Origin: Extibacter muris
GTDB taxonomy: Bacteria > Bacillota > Clostridia > Lachnospirales > Lachnospiraceae
Reading direction: 5' to 3'
NCBI RefSeq assembly: GCF_004345005.1
Contig: NZ_SMMX01000003.1
Coordinates: 62,001 to 126,000, forward strand
DNA: 64,000 bases
Shown here: piece after piece, positions 25,843-34,364 of the stretch
How positions within the stretch are numbered: position 1 is the first letter of the stretch
Layout: every line of letters begins with the position of its first letter
The notes under the pieces: generated by a model
The model's input: only the letters and a program-made list of their open reading frames with translations
The model's database searches: none
What the model was told of the DNA's origin: nothing
Position numbers and translations under genes: made by a program

Positions 25843-26116
25843 ATTCCATCAGTCCTTTCTATGTCTGATGATAATGATAGCATCAAAGTGGATGGATTAA
25901 AAAGTCCAGATATGACATATTTGAACAGTCCAGTTTATTTGAAAGAAAAAAGTAGAAATAATCCTTTACTTATTGTAGAAGATGTGTTAAGGTAAAGAAG
26001 TAATCAATGAGATTTGAACCGTACCTATGTTTGTAAGTCGTTTCAGGATGATTTACAAGATAAGGTACTTTTTTTATTATCTCAGATACAAATATTATTA
26101 AATGGAGGTACTGACA

Positions 26117-26326
26117 ATGAACAGCGGTACAGTTAAGTGGTTTAACTCACAAAAAGGATTTGGATTTATTACAGATGACCAGGGCGGAGATGTATTCGTA
26201 CATTTTTCAGCAATCGTTTCTAACGGATTTAAGACTCTGGAAGAAGGACAGAAAGTGACTTTCGACACAGAGACAGATCCGAAAGACAGCAGCAAGCTGA
26301 AAGCAGTTAACGTCTGCACAGCTTAG
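26117..26326 (+). CDS. cspA: Cold-shock protein
   Basis: The 69-residue single cold-shock domain carries the RNP1 (KGFGFIT) and RNP2 (VFVHFSAI) motifs that bind single-stranded RNA and DNA. It acts as an RNA chaperone. TGGAGG lies 8 nt before the ATG; an upstream in-frame ATG overlaps that site and is unlikely. Full length and intact. A strong terminator lies about 105 nt downstream. The family name is certain, while the exact paralogue letter is not. Confidence 0.9.
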   Translation: MNSGTVKWFNSQKGFGFITDDQGGDVFVHFSAIVSNGFKTLEEGQKVTFDTETDPKDSSKLKAVNVCTA

Positions 26327-26431
26327 TCTATAATTTAAGTCCAGTATAAGAATTATTAAGAAATATGTTTCAGAGCAGAAGAGTTATACTTTCATTTGAA
26401 TATTTGTATTTTTGATAATTAAAGGATTATG

Positions 26432-26464
26432 GCCTGCACTTCTACGGAAGTGCAGGCTGTTTTT
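26432..26464 (+). terminator. Intrinsic terminator downstream of the cold-shock gene
   Basis: An 11-bp GC-rich perfect stem (26432-26442 with 26447-26457), loop TACG, is followed by TGTTTTTAT. It ends plus-strand transcription before the convergent pyridoxamine kinase gene. Confidence 0.85.
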
Positions 26465-26482
26465 ATTCCGATATGGCTAAGT

Positions 26483-27340
26483 TCAGGACTGCCTGAAGAG
26501 CATAGGCAGGTATTTTTCATAATTGACCCCGTCATTTCTGGGTATCTGCTCTTTCACTGAATCTGCAAGGGCCAGTTCCAGAAATTCTCCTGCCATATTC
26601 ATAATAGATGGTATGGAGTCCCCTCTTGCTATGCCGGCCGCGAGACATGAGGCGAACAGGTCCCCTGTTCCCGAATAGCTGCCTCCGATGTATGGAAATG
26701 AGGCAAGGTGGCAGTCCTTCTCCGAGATATAAAGATTCCCCATCATTTCAATACCGCTTTCATCATGATGACGGATACCGGTAACTATAATTTCCCCGGG
26801 CCCTTCTTTGCACAGCTCTTTCCCCGTCCGGCCGACAGCATCTATCAGACGGCTGCAGTCTTCTATATGTGCCAGCGTATGATAGTCTATATCTGCAAGC
26901 AGGCACAGCTCGGTGAGGTTGGGGGTGATGATATCAGCTTTAAGCGTCAGCCTGCGCATCTGCCTGCGGAGCTCTTCTGTAAACATGGCATATGTATTGC
27001 CGTTGTCTCCCATAACGGGGTCCACTATGAGGAAGGTCCCTTCTTTGTAGAAAGTATCTATAAAATCAAAGATATGCCGTATCTGCCGCTCGCTTGCGAC
27101 AAAGCCGGTATATATGCCGTCAAAATGGGCGTCCATCTTCTTCCACTCCAGTCGGAAGTGTTCCATCTTATCGGTATAGTCATCGCAGTAGTAGCTCGGA
27201 TATCCTGTCTGAGCGCTTAAGACGGCGGTAGGCAGCGGGCAGGGCTGTACGCCCATGGCAGCAGTAACGGAGATGGCCGCGGTAAGGGAACAGCGGCCGA
27301 ATCCGGATAAGTCATTGATTATCGCAATTTTCTTAGTCAT
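26483..27340 (-). CDS. pdxY: Pyridoxamine kinase (PdxK/PdxY family)
   Basis: The 285 residues match ribokinase-fold pyridoxal/pyridoxamine kinases: INDLSGFGRCSLT, the DPVMGDNG motif, ITPNLTEL, and GGSYSGTGDLFAS with the catalytic Asp. It phosphorylates B6 vitamers for salvage to PLP in the cytoplasm. AAGGA lies 7 nt before this ATG, which excludes a longer upstream frame. It is monocistronic and convergent with the cold-shock gene. Confidence 0.85.
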   Translation of the reverse strand: MTKKIAIINDLSGFGRCSLTAAISVTAAMGVQPCPLPTAVLSAQTGYPSYYCDDYTDKMEHFRLEWKKMDAHFDGIYTGFVASERQIRHIFDFIDTFYKEGTFLIVDPVMGDNGNTYAMFTEELRRQMRRLTLKADIITPNLTELCLLADIDYHTLAHIEDCSRLIDAVGRTGKELCKEGPGEIIVTGIRHHDESGIEMMGNLYISEKDCHLASFPYIGGSYSGTGDLFASCLAAGIARGDSIPSIMNMAGEFLELALADSVKEQIPRNDGVNYEKYLPMLFRQS

Positions 27341-27560
27341 ATAATTATCCTTCTTATTGAATTCTTCTGACGGCGTGCCGCAGCGTCTGCGGTACGTCAT
27401 GAAGTTATTTTACCACTAACCGGCGATATTTGAAAAGGTCTGTATGTTATTTCTATTGTATAAAACGGAAGGAAATCCAATATAAAGGAAGAGTGTTGCA
27501 ATTTGATAATTTTTAGACTATTATGGAAATATAAGGAAATCGGCAGTTTATTCATGGCTT

Positions 27561-27592
27561 AAGGGGACATTATTCTTGATGTTCCCTTTTTT
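27561..27592 (+). terminator. Terminator-like hairpin just upstream of grdE
   Basis: AAGGGGACA (27561-27569) pairs with TGTTCCCTT (27580-27588) and is followed by more Ts. It ends only about 18 bases before the grdE start codon. Either it is the end of a lost upstream gene brought close by deletion, or it works as a leader attenuator. Confidence 0.65.
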
Positions 27593-27609
27593 GAAAAGCA
27601 GGGAAAGAA

Positions 27610-28743
27610 GTGAAGCTGGAACTGGGAAAATTATTCATTCATGATGTTCGGTTTGCAGAACGGACCTATGCAGAGAACGGCACCCTCTACATATGCAGAC
27701 AGGAAATTATCGACCTGGTACTTGAGGACGACCGGCTCGTGTCGGCTGAGGTGGAACTTGCAAGGCCGGGGGAGTCTGTCCGTATCGCACCGGTCAAAGA
27801 TGTCATCGAGCCTCGTGTGAAAGTGGACGGAGGCGGCCTCTTCCCTGGTATCATAAGCAAGGTGAAGCAGGTGGGTGAAGGCAGGACACATGCGCTCGTG
27901 GGCGCGGCAGTCGTTACGTCGGGAAGGATAGTCGGCTTTCAGGAAGGGATCATAGACATGTCCGGCGAGGCGGCTCGGTATACGCCGTTTTCAAAGACGA
28001 ACAATGTCTGTGTCATATTCCATGCCAAAGACGGGATAGACCCGCATGAACATGAGACCGCAGGGCGCCTTGCGGGTCTCAAGGTGGCAGCTTATATTGG
28101 AGAAGCGGCAAGAGACATTACTCCGGAGGAAGTCGTCGTATATGAGACAAAGCCGTTTCTGGAGCAGGTCGCCCAATATCCGGACCTTCCCCGGGTAGGC
28201 TATATCCATATGCTCCAGTCACAGGGGCTTCTGCATGATACATATTATTATGGAGTGGATGCCAAAAAGTTCATACCGACATTCATGTATCCGACAGAAA
28301 TCATGGACGGGGCAATCGTAAGTGGCAACTGCGTGGCGCCATGCGACAAGGTAATGACATTCCACCATCTGAACAATCCGGTGTTCGAGGACTTGTATAA
28401 GAGGCATGGCAGGGATCTTAACTTTGGTCTCATCCTTACGAATGAGAATGTCTTTCTGGCGGACAAGGAACGTTGTTCCGATATGGTTGGCAAGCTGGTT
28501 GGATTCCTTGGCCTTGACGTTAAATCACAGTCTCTGGCGGACGCGGTGCCGGAGGCGGACACGGTCGTATCATGTGGCCAGGGGAATGTCATCATCCATT
28601 TCCAGCCGATGGACAAAGTGATAGGTACGCTGGAGTTCGTTGAGACGATGATTGGCGGTTACGAAGGCAGCCTGAGCTTCGGGAAGGCGCTGTGGGACCG
28701 GGCCTTGCGCTTGCAGAAGCTTTTGGAGAGGAATACGAGATAG
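27610..28743 (+). CDS. grdE: GrdE-type reductase proprotein (glycine/sarcosine/betaine reductase component B), internally and C-terminally deleted
   Basis: The 377 residues follow GrdE/GrdG/GrdI closely: IEPRVKVDGGGLFPG, FQEGIIDMSG, GVDAKKFIPTF and VSGNCVAPCDK. Cys241 is the expected site of self-cleavage and pyruvoyl formation. Family members have about 430 residues. Here GFLGLD runs directly into KSQSLADA, omitting about 40 residues, and the end after MIGGYEGSL is replaced by sequence belonging to the start of grdB. Translation begins at a GTG with GGGAAAGAA upstream. Function is doubtful. It could derive from any of the three reductases. Confidence 0.75.
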   Translation: MKLELGKLFIHDVRFAERTYAENGTLYICRQEIIDLVLEDDRLVSAEVELARPGESVRIAPVKDVIEPRVKVDGGGLFPGIISKVKQVGEGRTHALVGAAVVTSGRIVGFQEGIIDMSGEAARYTPFSKTNNVCVIFHAKDGIDPHEHETAGRLAGLKVAAYIGEAARDITPEEVVVYETKPFLEQVAQYPDLPRVGYIHMLQSQGLLHDTYYYGVDAKKFIPTFMYPTEIMDGAIVSGNCVAPCDKVMTFHHLNNPVFEDLYKRHGRDLNFGLILTNENVFLADKERCSDMVGKLVGFLGLDVKSQSLADAVPEADTVVSCGQGNVIIHFQPMDKVIGTLEFVETMIGGYEGSLSFGKALWDRALRLQKLLERNTR

Positions 28744-29903
28744 CTGCTACCGTCATATGTGGAGACAACTACTTTGGTGAACATATGGAAGAGGCAAAAG
28801 AGAGGATCCTTGAGATGATCCGGCCGTACAGCCCTGAGCTCTTCATCGCCGGTCCTGCATTTAATGCAGGAAGGTATGGGGTCGCCTGCGGCACGATTGC
28901 CGGTGCGGTCGAAGAACAATTTCATATACCGGTGCTGACCGGCATGTATGAAGAGAATCCGGGCGCCGATATGTTCCGCAAGGATCTCATCATCATAAAG
29001 ACGAAAAATTCAGCCGCCGGAATGCGCAAGGCAGTCAAGAAGATGGCGGCTGTGGGAGAGAAGCTGGCCAAGGGCTCTGAGATCCTGGGGCCGGAGGAAG
29101 AAGGATATCTGGAGAGAGGAATACGGGTGAACTATTTCCATGAGCAGAGAGGTTCTGAGCGGGCGGTAGACCTGCTTGTCAGGAAGATGCGGGGAGAGGA
29201 ATGCAAGACAGAATATCCGATGCCGGTCTTTGACCGTGTGCCGCCGCTGCCTCCGGTCGAGGACGTGAGTAAGATCAAGATTGCAATCGTTACATCAGGC
29301 GGAATCGTCCCCCATGGTAATTCGGACCATATTGAATCCTCCAGTGCCACGAAGTATGGCATCTACAGCATCAAGGGTATGGACCATATGGATAAGGATG
29401 ACTTCATGACAATCCATGGAGGATATGACAGGGCGTTTGTCACGGAAGATCCGGATCTGGTCGTCCCGCCTGACGTACTGCGGGAGATGGAAAGGGAAGG
29501 CGTTATCGGAGACCTGGCAGATTATTTCATCACGACTACAGGAACAGGGACATCGACGGGGAATGCGAGGGGATTCGGCAGGGATTTTGTCAAGAAGATG
29601 CTGGATGGCCATATCGGAGCTGTCTTTCTGACTTCTACGTGAGCTACCTGTACGCGTTGCGGCGCAACGATTGTAAAAGAGATCGAACGTGCGGGCATCC
29701 CTGTCGTGCATATCGCCACTGTCGTTCCAATCTCACTGACAATCGGGGCGAACTGGATCGTGCCCGCGGTCGGTATCTCATATCCGCTCGGAGACCCGAA
29801 CCTTGGGGAAGACAAGAGCAGGAGAAGCAGAAGGGAGCTTGTCGAGAGGGCATTGAAAGCTCTGATGACACCGGTGGAGGAGCAGACAGTATTTGAGAGA
29901 TAG
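28692..29903 (+). CDS. grdB: GrdB-type selenoprotein subunit of glycine/sarcosine/betaine reductase, N-terminally truncated
   Basis: The frame continues through the TGA at 29640-29642, which is selenocysteine in the motif TST-U-ATCTRC. Coding similarity continues for 86 residues after it (GATIVKEIERAG, PLGDPNLG, ending TVFER). GrdB has about 436 residues with Sec near 350. Here Sec is codon 317 counted from the GTG, and in-frame similarity begins upstream at QPELREGAVGPG (28668) with no start codon. About 25-30 N-terminal residues are lost at the junction with grdE. GGGAAGG before the GTG might allow initiation. The reaction would be substrate binding and reductive cleavage with the selenol. 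No grdA, grdC or grdD is nearby. Confidence 0.8.
29640..29669 (+). promoter_or_regulatory. Selenocysteine UGA and SECIS-like hairpin in grdB
   Basis: The UGA codon (29640-29642) is followed after 12 bases by a perfect 6-bp stem CGTTGC/GCAACG (29655-29669) with loop GGC. A hairpin with a GG-containing apical loop at this distance fits the bacterial SECIS bound by SelB. SelA/B/C genes are not in the window. Confidence 0.65.
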
Positions 29904-29935
29904 AATCGAATAACTAAAAAAGTGTGGCAGGCGTA

Positions 29936-29964
29936 TTGACAAAACAGGCTGGATGCGTTAATAT
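29936..29964 (+). promoter_or_regulatory. Promoter of tRNA-Arg
   Basis: TTGACA (29936-29941) and TAATAT (29959-29964) are separated by 17 bases. The tRNA begins 35 bases further on. Confidence 0.75.
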
Positions 29965-29998
29965 TATATACGTTGCTAATGAGCAATGTATATAATAT

Positions 29999-30072
29999 GT
30001 GGGCGTAGCTCAGCTGGATAGAGCGTTTGGCTACGGACCAAAAGGTCGGGGGTTCGAATCCTCTCGCCCACG
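29999..30072 (+). tRNA. tRNA-Arg (anticodon ACG)
   Basis: The acceptor stem GTGGGCG pairs with CGCCCAC at 30065-30071. The D-arm GCTC/GAGC, the anticodon stem TTTGG/CCAAA with loop CTACGGA (ACG) and the T-loop TTCGAAT are all in place. CCA is not encoded. A34 would be modified to inosine to read CGN codons. It has its own promoter and terminator. Confidence 0.93.
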
Positions 30073-30076
30073 CTGG

Positions 30077-30115
30077 AAAGCCTTTGTATGACAGAAGTCT
30101 GCAAAGGCTTTTTTC
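30077..30115 (+). terminator. Terminator after tRNA-Arg
   Basis: AAAGCCTTTG pairs with CAAAGGCTTT (30102-30111) across a 15-nt loop and is followed by TTTTC. It also sits at the end of the convergent ABC exporter operon. Confidence 0.8.
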
Positions 30116-30127
30116 TGCGTGAAAACT

Positions 30128-31900
30128 TTATACGGGTGCGAATTGGCTATTGTACAGGCGGGCATAGAACCCGCCTTTTTTCAATAGTTCTTCGTGGCTG
30201 CCCTGTTCGATAATATGCCCTTTATCCATCACAAGGATCATATCCGCGCTTTTTATGGTGGACAGGCGGTGTGCGACGACGAAGCTCGTGCGGCCTCTCA
30301 TCATTTTTTCAAAGGCTCTCTGGATACGGACCTCCGTCATGGTATCGATAGATGAAGTCGCCTCGTCCAATATGAGCATCGGCGGCAGGCAGAGCATGAC
30401 CCTGGCGATGCAGAGCAGCTGCTTCTGCCCCTGGGAAAGGTTGCTCCCGCCTTCTGCGATGACCGTATCATAGGCGTCTGGCATCCGCATGATAAAGCTG
30501 TGGGCGTGGGCCTCTCTGGCGGCCCGGACAATCTCTTCTTCTGTGGCGTCCGGCTTACCGTATGAGATATTGTCCCGGATGGAAGCCGCTTTCAGCCAGG
30601 TCTCCTGCAGCACCATGCCATAAGCTGCCCGCAGGGAATGGGTGGTGATATCCCGGATGTCTGTTCCGTCTATCTTGATGGCGCCGGAGCCGGTTTCATA
30701 AAAGCGCATCAGCAGGTTGATGAGCGTCGTCTTGCCGCACCCTGTCGGTCCTACGATGGCAATCCGCTGTCCGGGTCTGGCGTCCAGGTTCAGATGTTCT
30801 ATCAGTGGTACGTCACGTACGTAAGAAAAGCTGACATCCTGCATGGTAACATGCCCCTCTGGATCAGTGAGCTGTACCGCGTCGTCCTTATCTTCCGGGA
30901 TGGAAGGCCGGTCGATCAGCTCAAACACCCGGGCCGCAGATGCGAGCGAGTTCTGGAATTCAGTAATGACGCCTGTGATATCGTTGAAAGGCTTCGTATA
31001 CTGGTTCGTGTAGCTCAGAAAGCTGGAGAGCTGGCCGACTGACAGCATGCCGCCGATGACCGCGAAGCATCCTGCAATCGCTACCCCGGCATATATGGCG
31101 GAATACATGAACCGGGTGGCAGGGTTGGTGATGGAGGAAAAGAACGTTGCGCGCAGCGAATATCCTGACAGCCTATCGTTGATTTCTTTGAATCTCTCCT
31201 GTGCTTCTGCCTGATGGTCGAATGCCTGCACGACCTTGATACCGCCGAGCATCTCATTTGTGAAGCCGGTCAGTTCGCCTCTCGCTTCCGACTGCATCTT
31301 GAACATGGTAAAGGTGCGCCTGGATATAAAGTTTGCAATCAGGAAAGACAGCGGGCTTAAGACGACCACTACGAGCGTGATGTATGGATTGATGCTCAGC
31401 ATAAAAAGTATCGTGCCAAGTATAGTTATGACGCTGGTAAACAACTGCGTAAATCCGAGCAGCAGGCCGTCGGAAAACTGGTCGATATCCGTGATGACGC
31501 GGCTGATCAGGTCTCCGGAGGAATGACTGTCCACGTAGGAGAGGGGCAGTACCTGCAGATGGCTGAAAGCACGGATGCGCAGGTCCTTAACAACCCGGTA
31601 GGTTATCTTGTTATTGATATGGTTCATGAACCACTGGCAGACAGCCGTCACTGTGATGCATAGGAGTATCGTGGTGATGATGGATACAAGGCCGCTGAAG
31701 TCTACATTCTCTTTTCCTACTATCTTGTCCACTCCATGGCCGGTCAGGATGGGAATATAGAGTGTCAGCACCACGGTGATGACCGACAGCAGCAGCGACA
31801 GGACGACGAGCATGCGGTGCGGCTTTATGCAAGCGAGGATACGCCGCATCACTTCGCGGCCGCTTTTCTTATTCTCCTGTATGTCCTTATGCGTCTGCAT
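30128..31900 (-). CDS. ABC exporter half-transporter with consensus ATPase site
   Basis: The 590 residues are an ABC exporter fused membrane and ATPase domain protein: six membrane segments (about 30-320), then Walker A GPTGCGKTT, signature LSQGQKQLL, Walker B LILDEATSSID with the catalytic Glu, and the H-loop AHRLST. It forms an MdlB/BmrD-like half. The ATG has AGGAGG upstream inside the previous gene and overlaps it by 14 bases, so the two are coupled and should form a heterodimer. Substrates are probably drugs or amphipathic compounds. Confidence 0.88.
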   Translation of the reverse strand: MQTHKDIQENKKSGREVMRRILACIKPHRMLVVLSLLLSVITVVLTLYIPILTGHGVDKIVGKENVDFSGLVSIITTILLCITVTAVCQWFMNHINNKITYRVVKDLRIRAFSHLQVLPLSYVDSHSSGDLISRVITDIDQFSDGLLLGFTQLFTSVITILGTILFMLSINPYITLVVVVLSPLSFLIANFISRRTFTMFKMQSEARGELTGFTNEMLGGIKVVQAFDHQAEAQERFKEINDRLSGYSLRATFFSSITNPATRFMYSAIYAGVAIAGCFAVIGGMLSVGQLSSFLSYTNQYTKPFNDITGVITEFQNSLASAARVFELIDRPSIPEDKDDAVQLTDPEGHVTMQDVSFSYVRDVPLIEHLNLDARPGQRIAIVGPTGCGKTTLINLLMRFYETGSGAIKIDGTDIRDITTHSLRAAYGMVLQETWLKAASIRDNISYGKPDATEEEIVRAAREAHAHSFIMRMPDAYDTVIAEGGSNLSQGQKQLLCIARVMLCLPPMLILDEATSSIDTMTEVRIQRAFEKMMRGRTSFVVAHRLSTIKSADMILVMDKGHIIEQGSHEELLKKGGFYARLYNSQFAPV

Positions 31901-33635
31901 GATGTTCCACCTCCTGTCCGGATACCTGGGATTCATATATTTCCTTATATACTGGGCAGGAAGCAAGCAGTACGTCGTGCGTGCCGATGCCTTCGATGTG
32001 CCCGTCATCGAGTACGATGATCTGGTCTGCGTTTTTGATGGCAGATACGCGTTGGGATACGAGGAAGACGGTCATCTGTTTCGTGTCCTGCCGGATTGCT
32101 TTCCGAAGCTTCGCGTCTGTGGCAAAGTCAAGTGCAGAGGCGCTGTCATCCAGGATGAGGATGCCAGGCCTGCGCACTAGCGCACGGGCGATGGTAAGCC
32201 GCTGCTTCTGTCCGCCGGACAGATTGCCGCCGTCCTGCTCTATCATGAGTTCCAGACCTTCCCGCCTGGAGTCCACGAAGTCACTTGCCTGTGCCGTGCC
32301 GAGCGCCTGGTAGATGTCCTCGTCCGTGGCATCTGGTTTGCCCCATCGTATATTTTCCCGGAGTGTTCCTTTGAAAAGCTGGGCTTTTTGCGGTACAAGG
32401 CCGATGTGGCTCCGGATGGAAGCGGGGGCTAATGTCTTTACATCCTGCCCGTTGATGAGCACTTCCCCTTCTGATACATCGTAAAAACGTGGGATGAGGC
32501 TGACGAGGCTCGTCTTGCCGGAGCCGGTACCGCCGATGATGCCTATCGTCTGCCCGGGCATGGCCTTAAAGCTAAGGCAGCTAAGCGTCTCTTTGCCGGT
32601 ATCCGTGTAGCGGAAGGAGACATTTTTGAATTGGACCGCAGGCGTGCCTTCCTTTCCTCTTCTCTTTAACGGAAGGCCTTCCCCATCGATGGAAGGGCGC
32701 ATATCGAAGACCTGGTTTACCCGGTTCAGGCTCGCCATAGATTTTGACAGAAGGATGATAAGGTTAGCGAGCTTGATAAGTTCTGCCAGTATCTGCGACA
32801 TATAATTGATCAGGGCAATCACCTGTCCCTGGGTGAGGCCGCCGATATAGACCTGCCTGCCGCCCGACCAGAGGATAGTGATGATTCCCAGATTAATGAT
32901 GACATATGTGAGCGGATTCAGCAGGGCGGATATCTTCCCTACATGAATCTGCCTTTCAAAAAGATCGGTGCTTTCCTGCCGGAAGTGTTTCATCTCGCTG
33001 TCCTGATGGTTGAAAGCCCTCACGACCCTGATGCCGAGAAGATTCTCCCGGGTGCTCAGCAGCACCTTGTCAACCTGCTTCTGTACCCTGCGGTACAGCG
33101 GCATGCTGACGAGCAGTATCGCAAAGACGACCACAAGCAGAAGCGGTATTGCTGCAGCAAAGGGAAGCGCGGCCCTGACGTTCACGGTAAAGGCCATGAT
33201 CATGGCGCCGAACACGACGAAAGGGGAGCGCAGGAACAGGCGCAGGAACATATTTATCCCATTCTGTACCTGGTTGATATCATTGGTCATGCGGTTGATC
33301 AACGTAGAAGTACCGACGGTATCGATTTCCTTATATGACAACGTATTAATGTGGGCGAACAGGTCATTGCGCATAGCCATGCCCGCCGACACCGCTGACT
33401 TGGCAGCAAAATACTGCGCAGTGACAGAAAAGCCAAAACCGACAATGCCAAGCAGGATGAGGATACCGCCCATCTGCCAGAGAGAGCCGGACCGCTGCTG
33501 CCCGATTCCCACATCAACCATCCTGGCCACGACAAGAGGAACAAAAAGCTCGAAGCTGGCCTCCAGCATCTTAAAAAGCGGCGCAAGCACCGTCACCACA
33601 GGATGCTTCTTCAGATATTTCAGTAATCGTCTCAT
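31887..33635 (-). CDS. ABC exporter half-transporter with degenerate ATPase site
   Basis: The 582-residue partner of the downstream gene has six membrane segments, Walker A GGTGSGKTS, signature LSGGQKQRL, and Walker B LILDDSASALD. Asp replaces the catalytic Glu, and the H-loop is SQRVSA. One consensus and one degenerate site is the hallmark of heterodimeric exporters such as BmrC/D and TM287/288. GGAGAG precedes the ATG at 33635; a longer upstream frame has no site. First gene of the operon. Confidence 0.88.
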   Translation of the reverse strand: MRRLLKYLKKHPVVTVLAPLFKMLEASFELFVPLVVARMVDVGIGQQRSGSLWQMGGILILLGIVGFGFSVTAQYFAAKSAVSAGMAMRNDLFAHINTLSYKEIDTVGTSTLINRMTNDINQVQNGINMFLRLFLRSPFVVFGAMIMAFTVNVRAALPFAAAIPLLLVVVFAILLVSMPLYRRVQKQVDKVLLSTRENLLGIRVVRAFNHQDSEMKHFRQESTDLFERQIHVGKISALLNPLTYVIINLGIITILWSGGRQVYIGGLTQGQVIALINYMSQILAELIKLANLIILLSKSMASLNRVNQVFDMRPSIDGEGLPLKRRGKEGTPAVQFKNVSFRYTDTGKETLSCLSFKAMPGQTIGIIGGTGSGKTSLVSLIPRFYDVSEGEVLINGQDVKTLAPASIRSHIGLVPQKAQLFKGTLRENIRWGKPDATDEDIYQALGTAQASDFVDSRREGLELMIEQDGGNLSGGQKQRLTIARALVRRPGILILDDSASALDFATDAKLRKAIRQDTKQMTVFLVSQRVSAIKNADQIIVLDDGHIEGIGTHDVLLASCPVYKEIYESQVSGQEVEHHADA

Positions 33636-33691
33636 AATGATAGTCTCTCCTTTACAAACATAAGTATAAGCGGTGATGGTGGAAAAAGCAA

Positions 33692-33750
33692 TTTGGGACG
33701 TAACATTTTTCAAAAGGATCACGTCCCCAATTGAACTTTGTGGTGTACCC
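33692..33750 (+). repeat. Interspersed repeat, copy 1 (with 45473-45527)
   Basis: GGGACGTAAC and an imperfect GATCACGTCCCC form an inverted pair, followed by AATTGAACTTTGTGGTGTAC. The same arrangement recurs at 45473-45527 with a few changes. It lies between divergent genes. Its relation to the GTCCC-rich hairpins at 59387 and 62276 is likely. Confidence 0.6.
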
Positions 33751-33756
33751 AACTAT

Positions 33757-33785
33757 AAAAAATATCATTGTTTTTGATATTTTTT
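33757..33785 (+). other. AT-rich inverted repeat in the divergent intergenic region
   Basis: AAAAAATATCA (33757-33767) pairs with TGATATTTTTT (33775-33785), loop TTGTTTT. It can act as a U-tailed terminator in both directions. TATAAT follows at 33791-33796 and may be the -10 of the DUF3795 gene. Confidence 0.5.
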
Positions 33786-33844
33786 AATCATATAATGTAG
33801 TTGATACATGGTTTTATACGATGGATTTTCCGAAGGAGGGTAAG

Positions 33845-34105
33845 ATGTACGAATCGAGATGTGGCATTTGCTGTAATGACTGCGAGCGTAAGGAGGAAGT
33901 GAACTGTACCGGATGTACGAATATGGAGATGCCTTTCTGGGGCGGCGACTGTGGAGTGAAGGTATGCTGTGAGGGAAAAGGGCTGAATCACTGCGGCGAG
34001 TGTGAGGATTTCCCGTGTAAAATGGAGGCAGAGATGGGGAAGGACATGGGGTTTGACCCTGCACCGAGGCTTGAGAGCTGCAGGAGATGGATCAAGGAAT
34101 CTTAA
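33845..34105 (+). CDS. DUF3795 family cysteine-rich protein
   Basis: The 86 residues have a dense Cys pattern (CGICCNDCERKEEVNCTGC, then CGVKVCCEG and CGECEDFPC). This is the short form of DUF3795, with probable metal binding and no known reaction. GAAGGAGGG lies 6 nt before the ATG at 33845. An in-frame ATG eight codons upstream lacks a site. It is transcribed divergently from the ABC exporter operon. Confidence 0.75.
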   Translation: MYESRCGICCNDCERKEEVNCTGCTNMEMPFWGGDCGVKVCCEGKGLNHCGECEDFPCKMEAEMGKDMGFDPAPRLESCRRWIKES

Positions 34106-34159
34106 TTGTGTTATACATATTGACAAGGAGTTGCCAAGGTGCTATATTCTATTCAAGCA

Positions 34160-34310
34160 ATTGAAAGGGAGTAGCTGAACGCCTGAATCAGGTGGGTTTG
34201 AAATCGTCAGCCGATACCGGAAGGTATCCGTATCAAATGAGATAGCGAGACTTTTATTGTGGCAGATGTCAAGGATGTCAATGTCATGATAGAGGTCTTT
34301 TTTAGTACAC
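34160..34310 (+). ncRNA. yybP-ykoY family (Mn2+) riboswitch with terminator
   Basis: The leader contains the diagnostic pieces of this class in order: AAAGGGAGTAGC (from 34165), ATCGTCAGCCG, an internal hairpin ATACCGGAAGGTAT and the closing AGCGAGACTTTT near 34244. An imperfect long stem ending GAGGTC with TTTTTT (34303-34310) follows and could be the switched terminator. Members of this class bind Mn2+ and turn on genes for Mn export or metal homeostasis. The controlled gene encodes a YccF protein 55 nt downstream. Confidence 0.7.
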
Positions 34311-34364
34311 ACGATTTTAGAGCCTGTCGTGGGCACTGTATCCGTATAGAAGGAGGTGAAAGTT

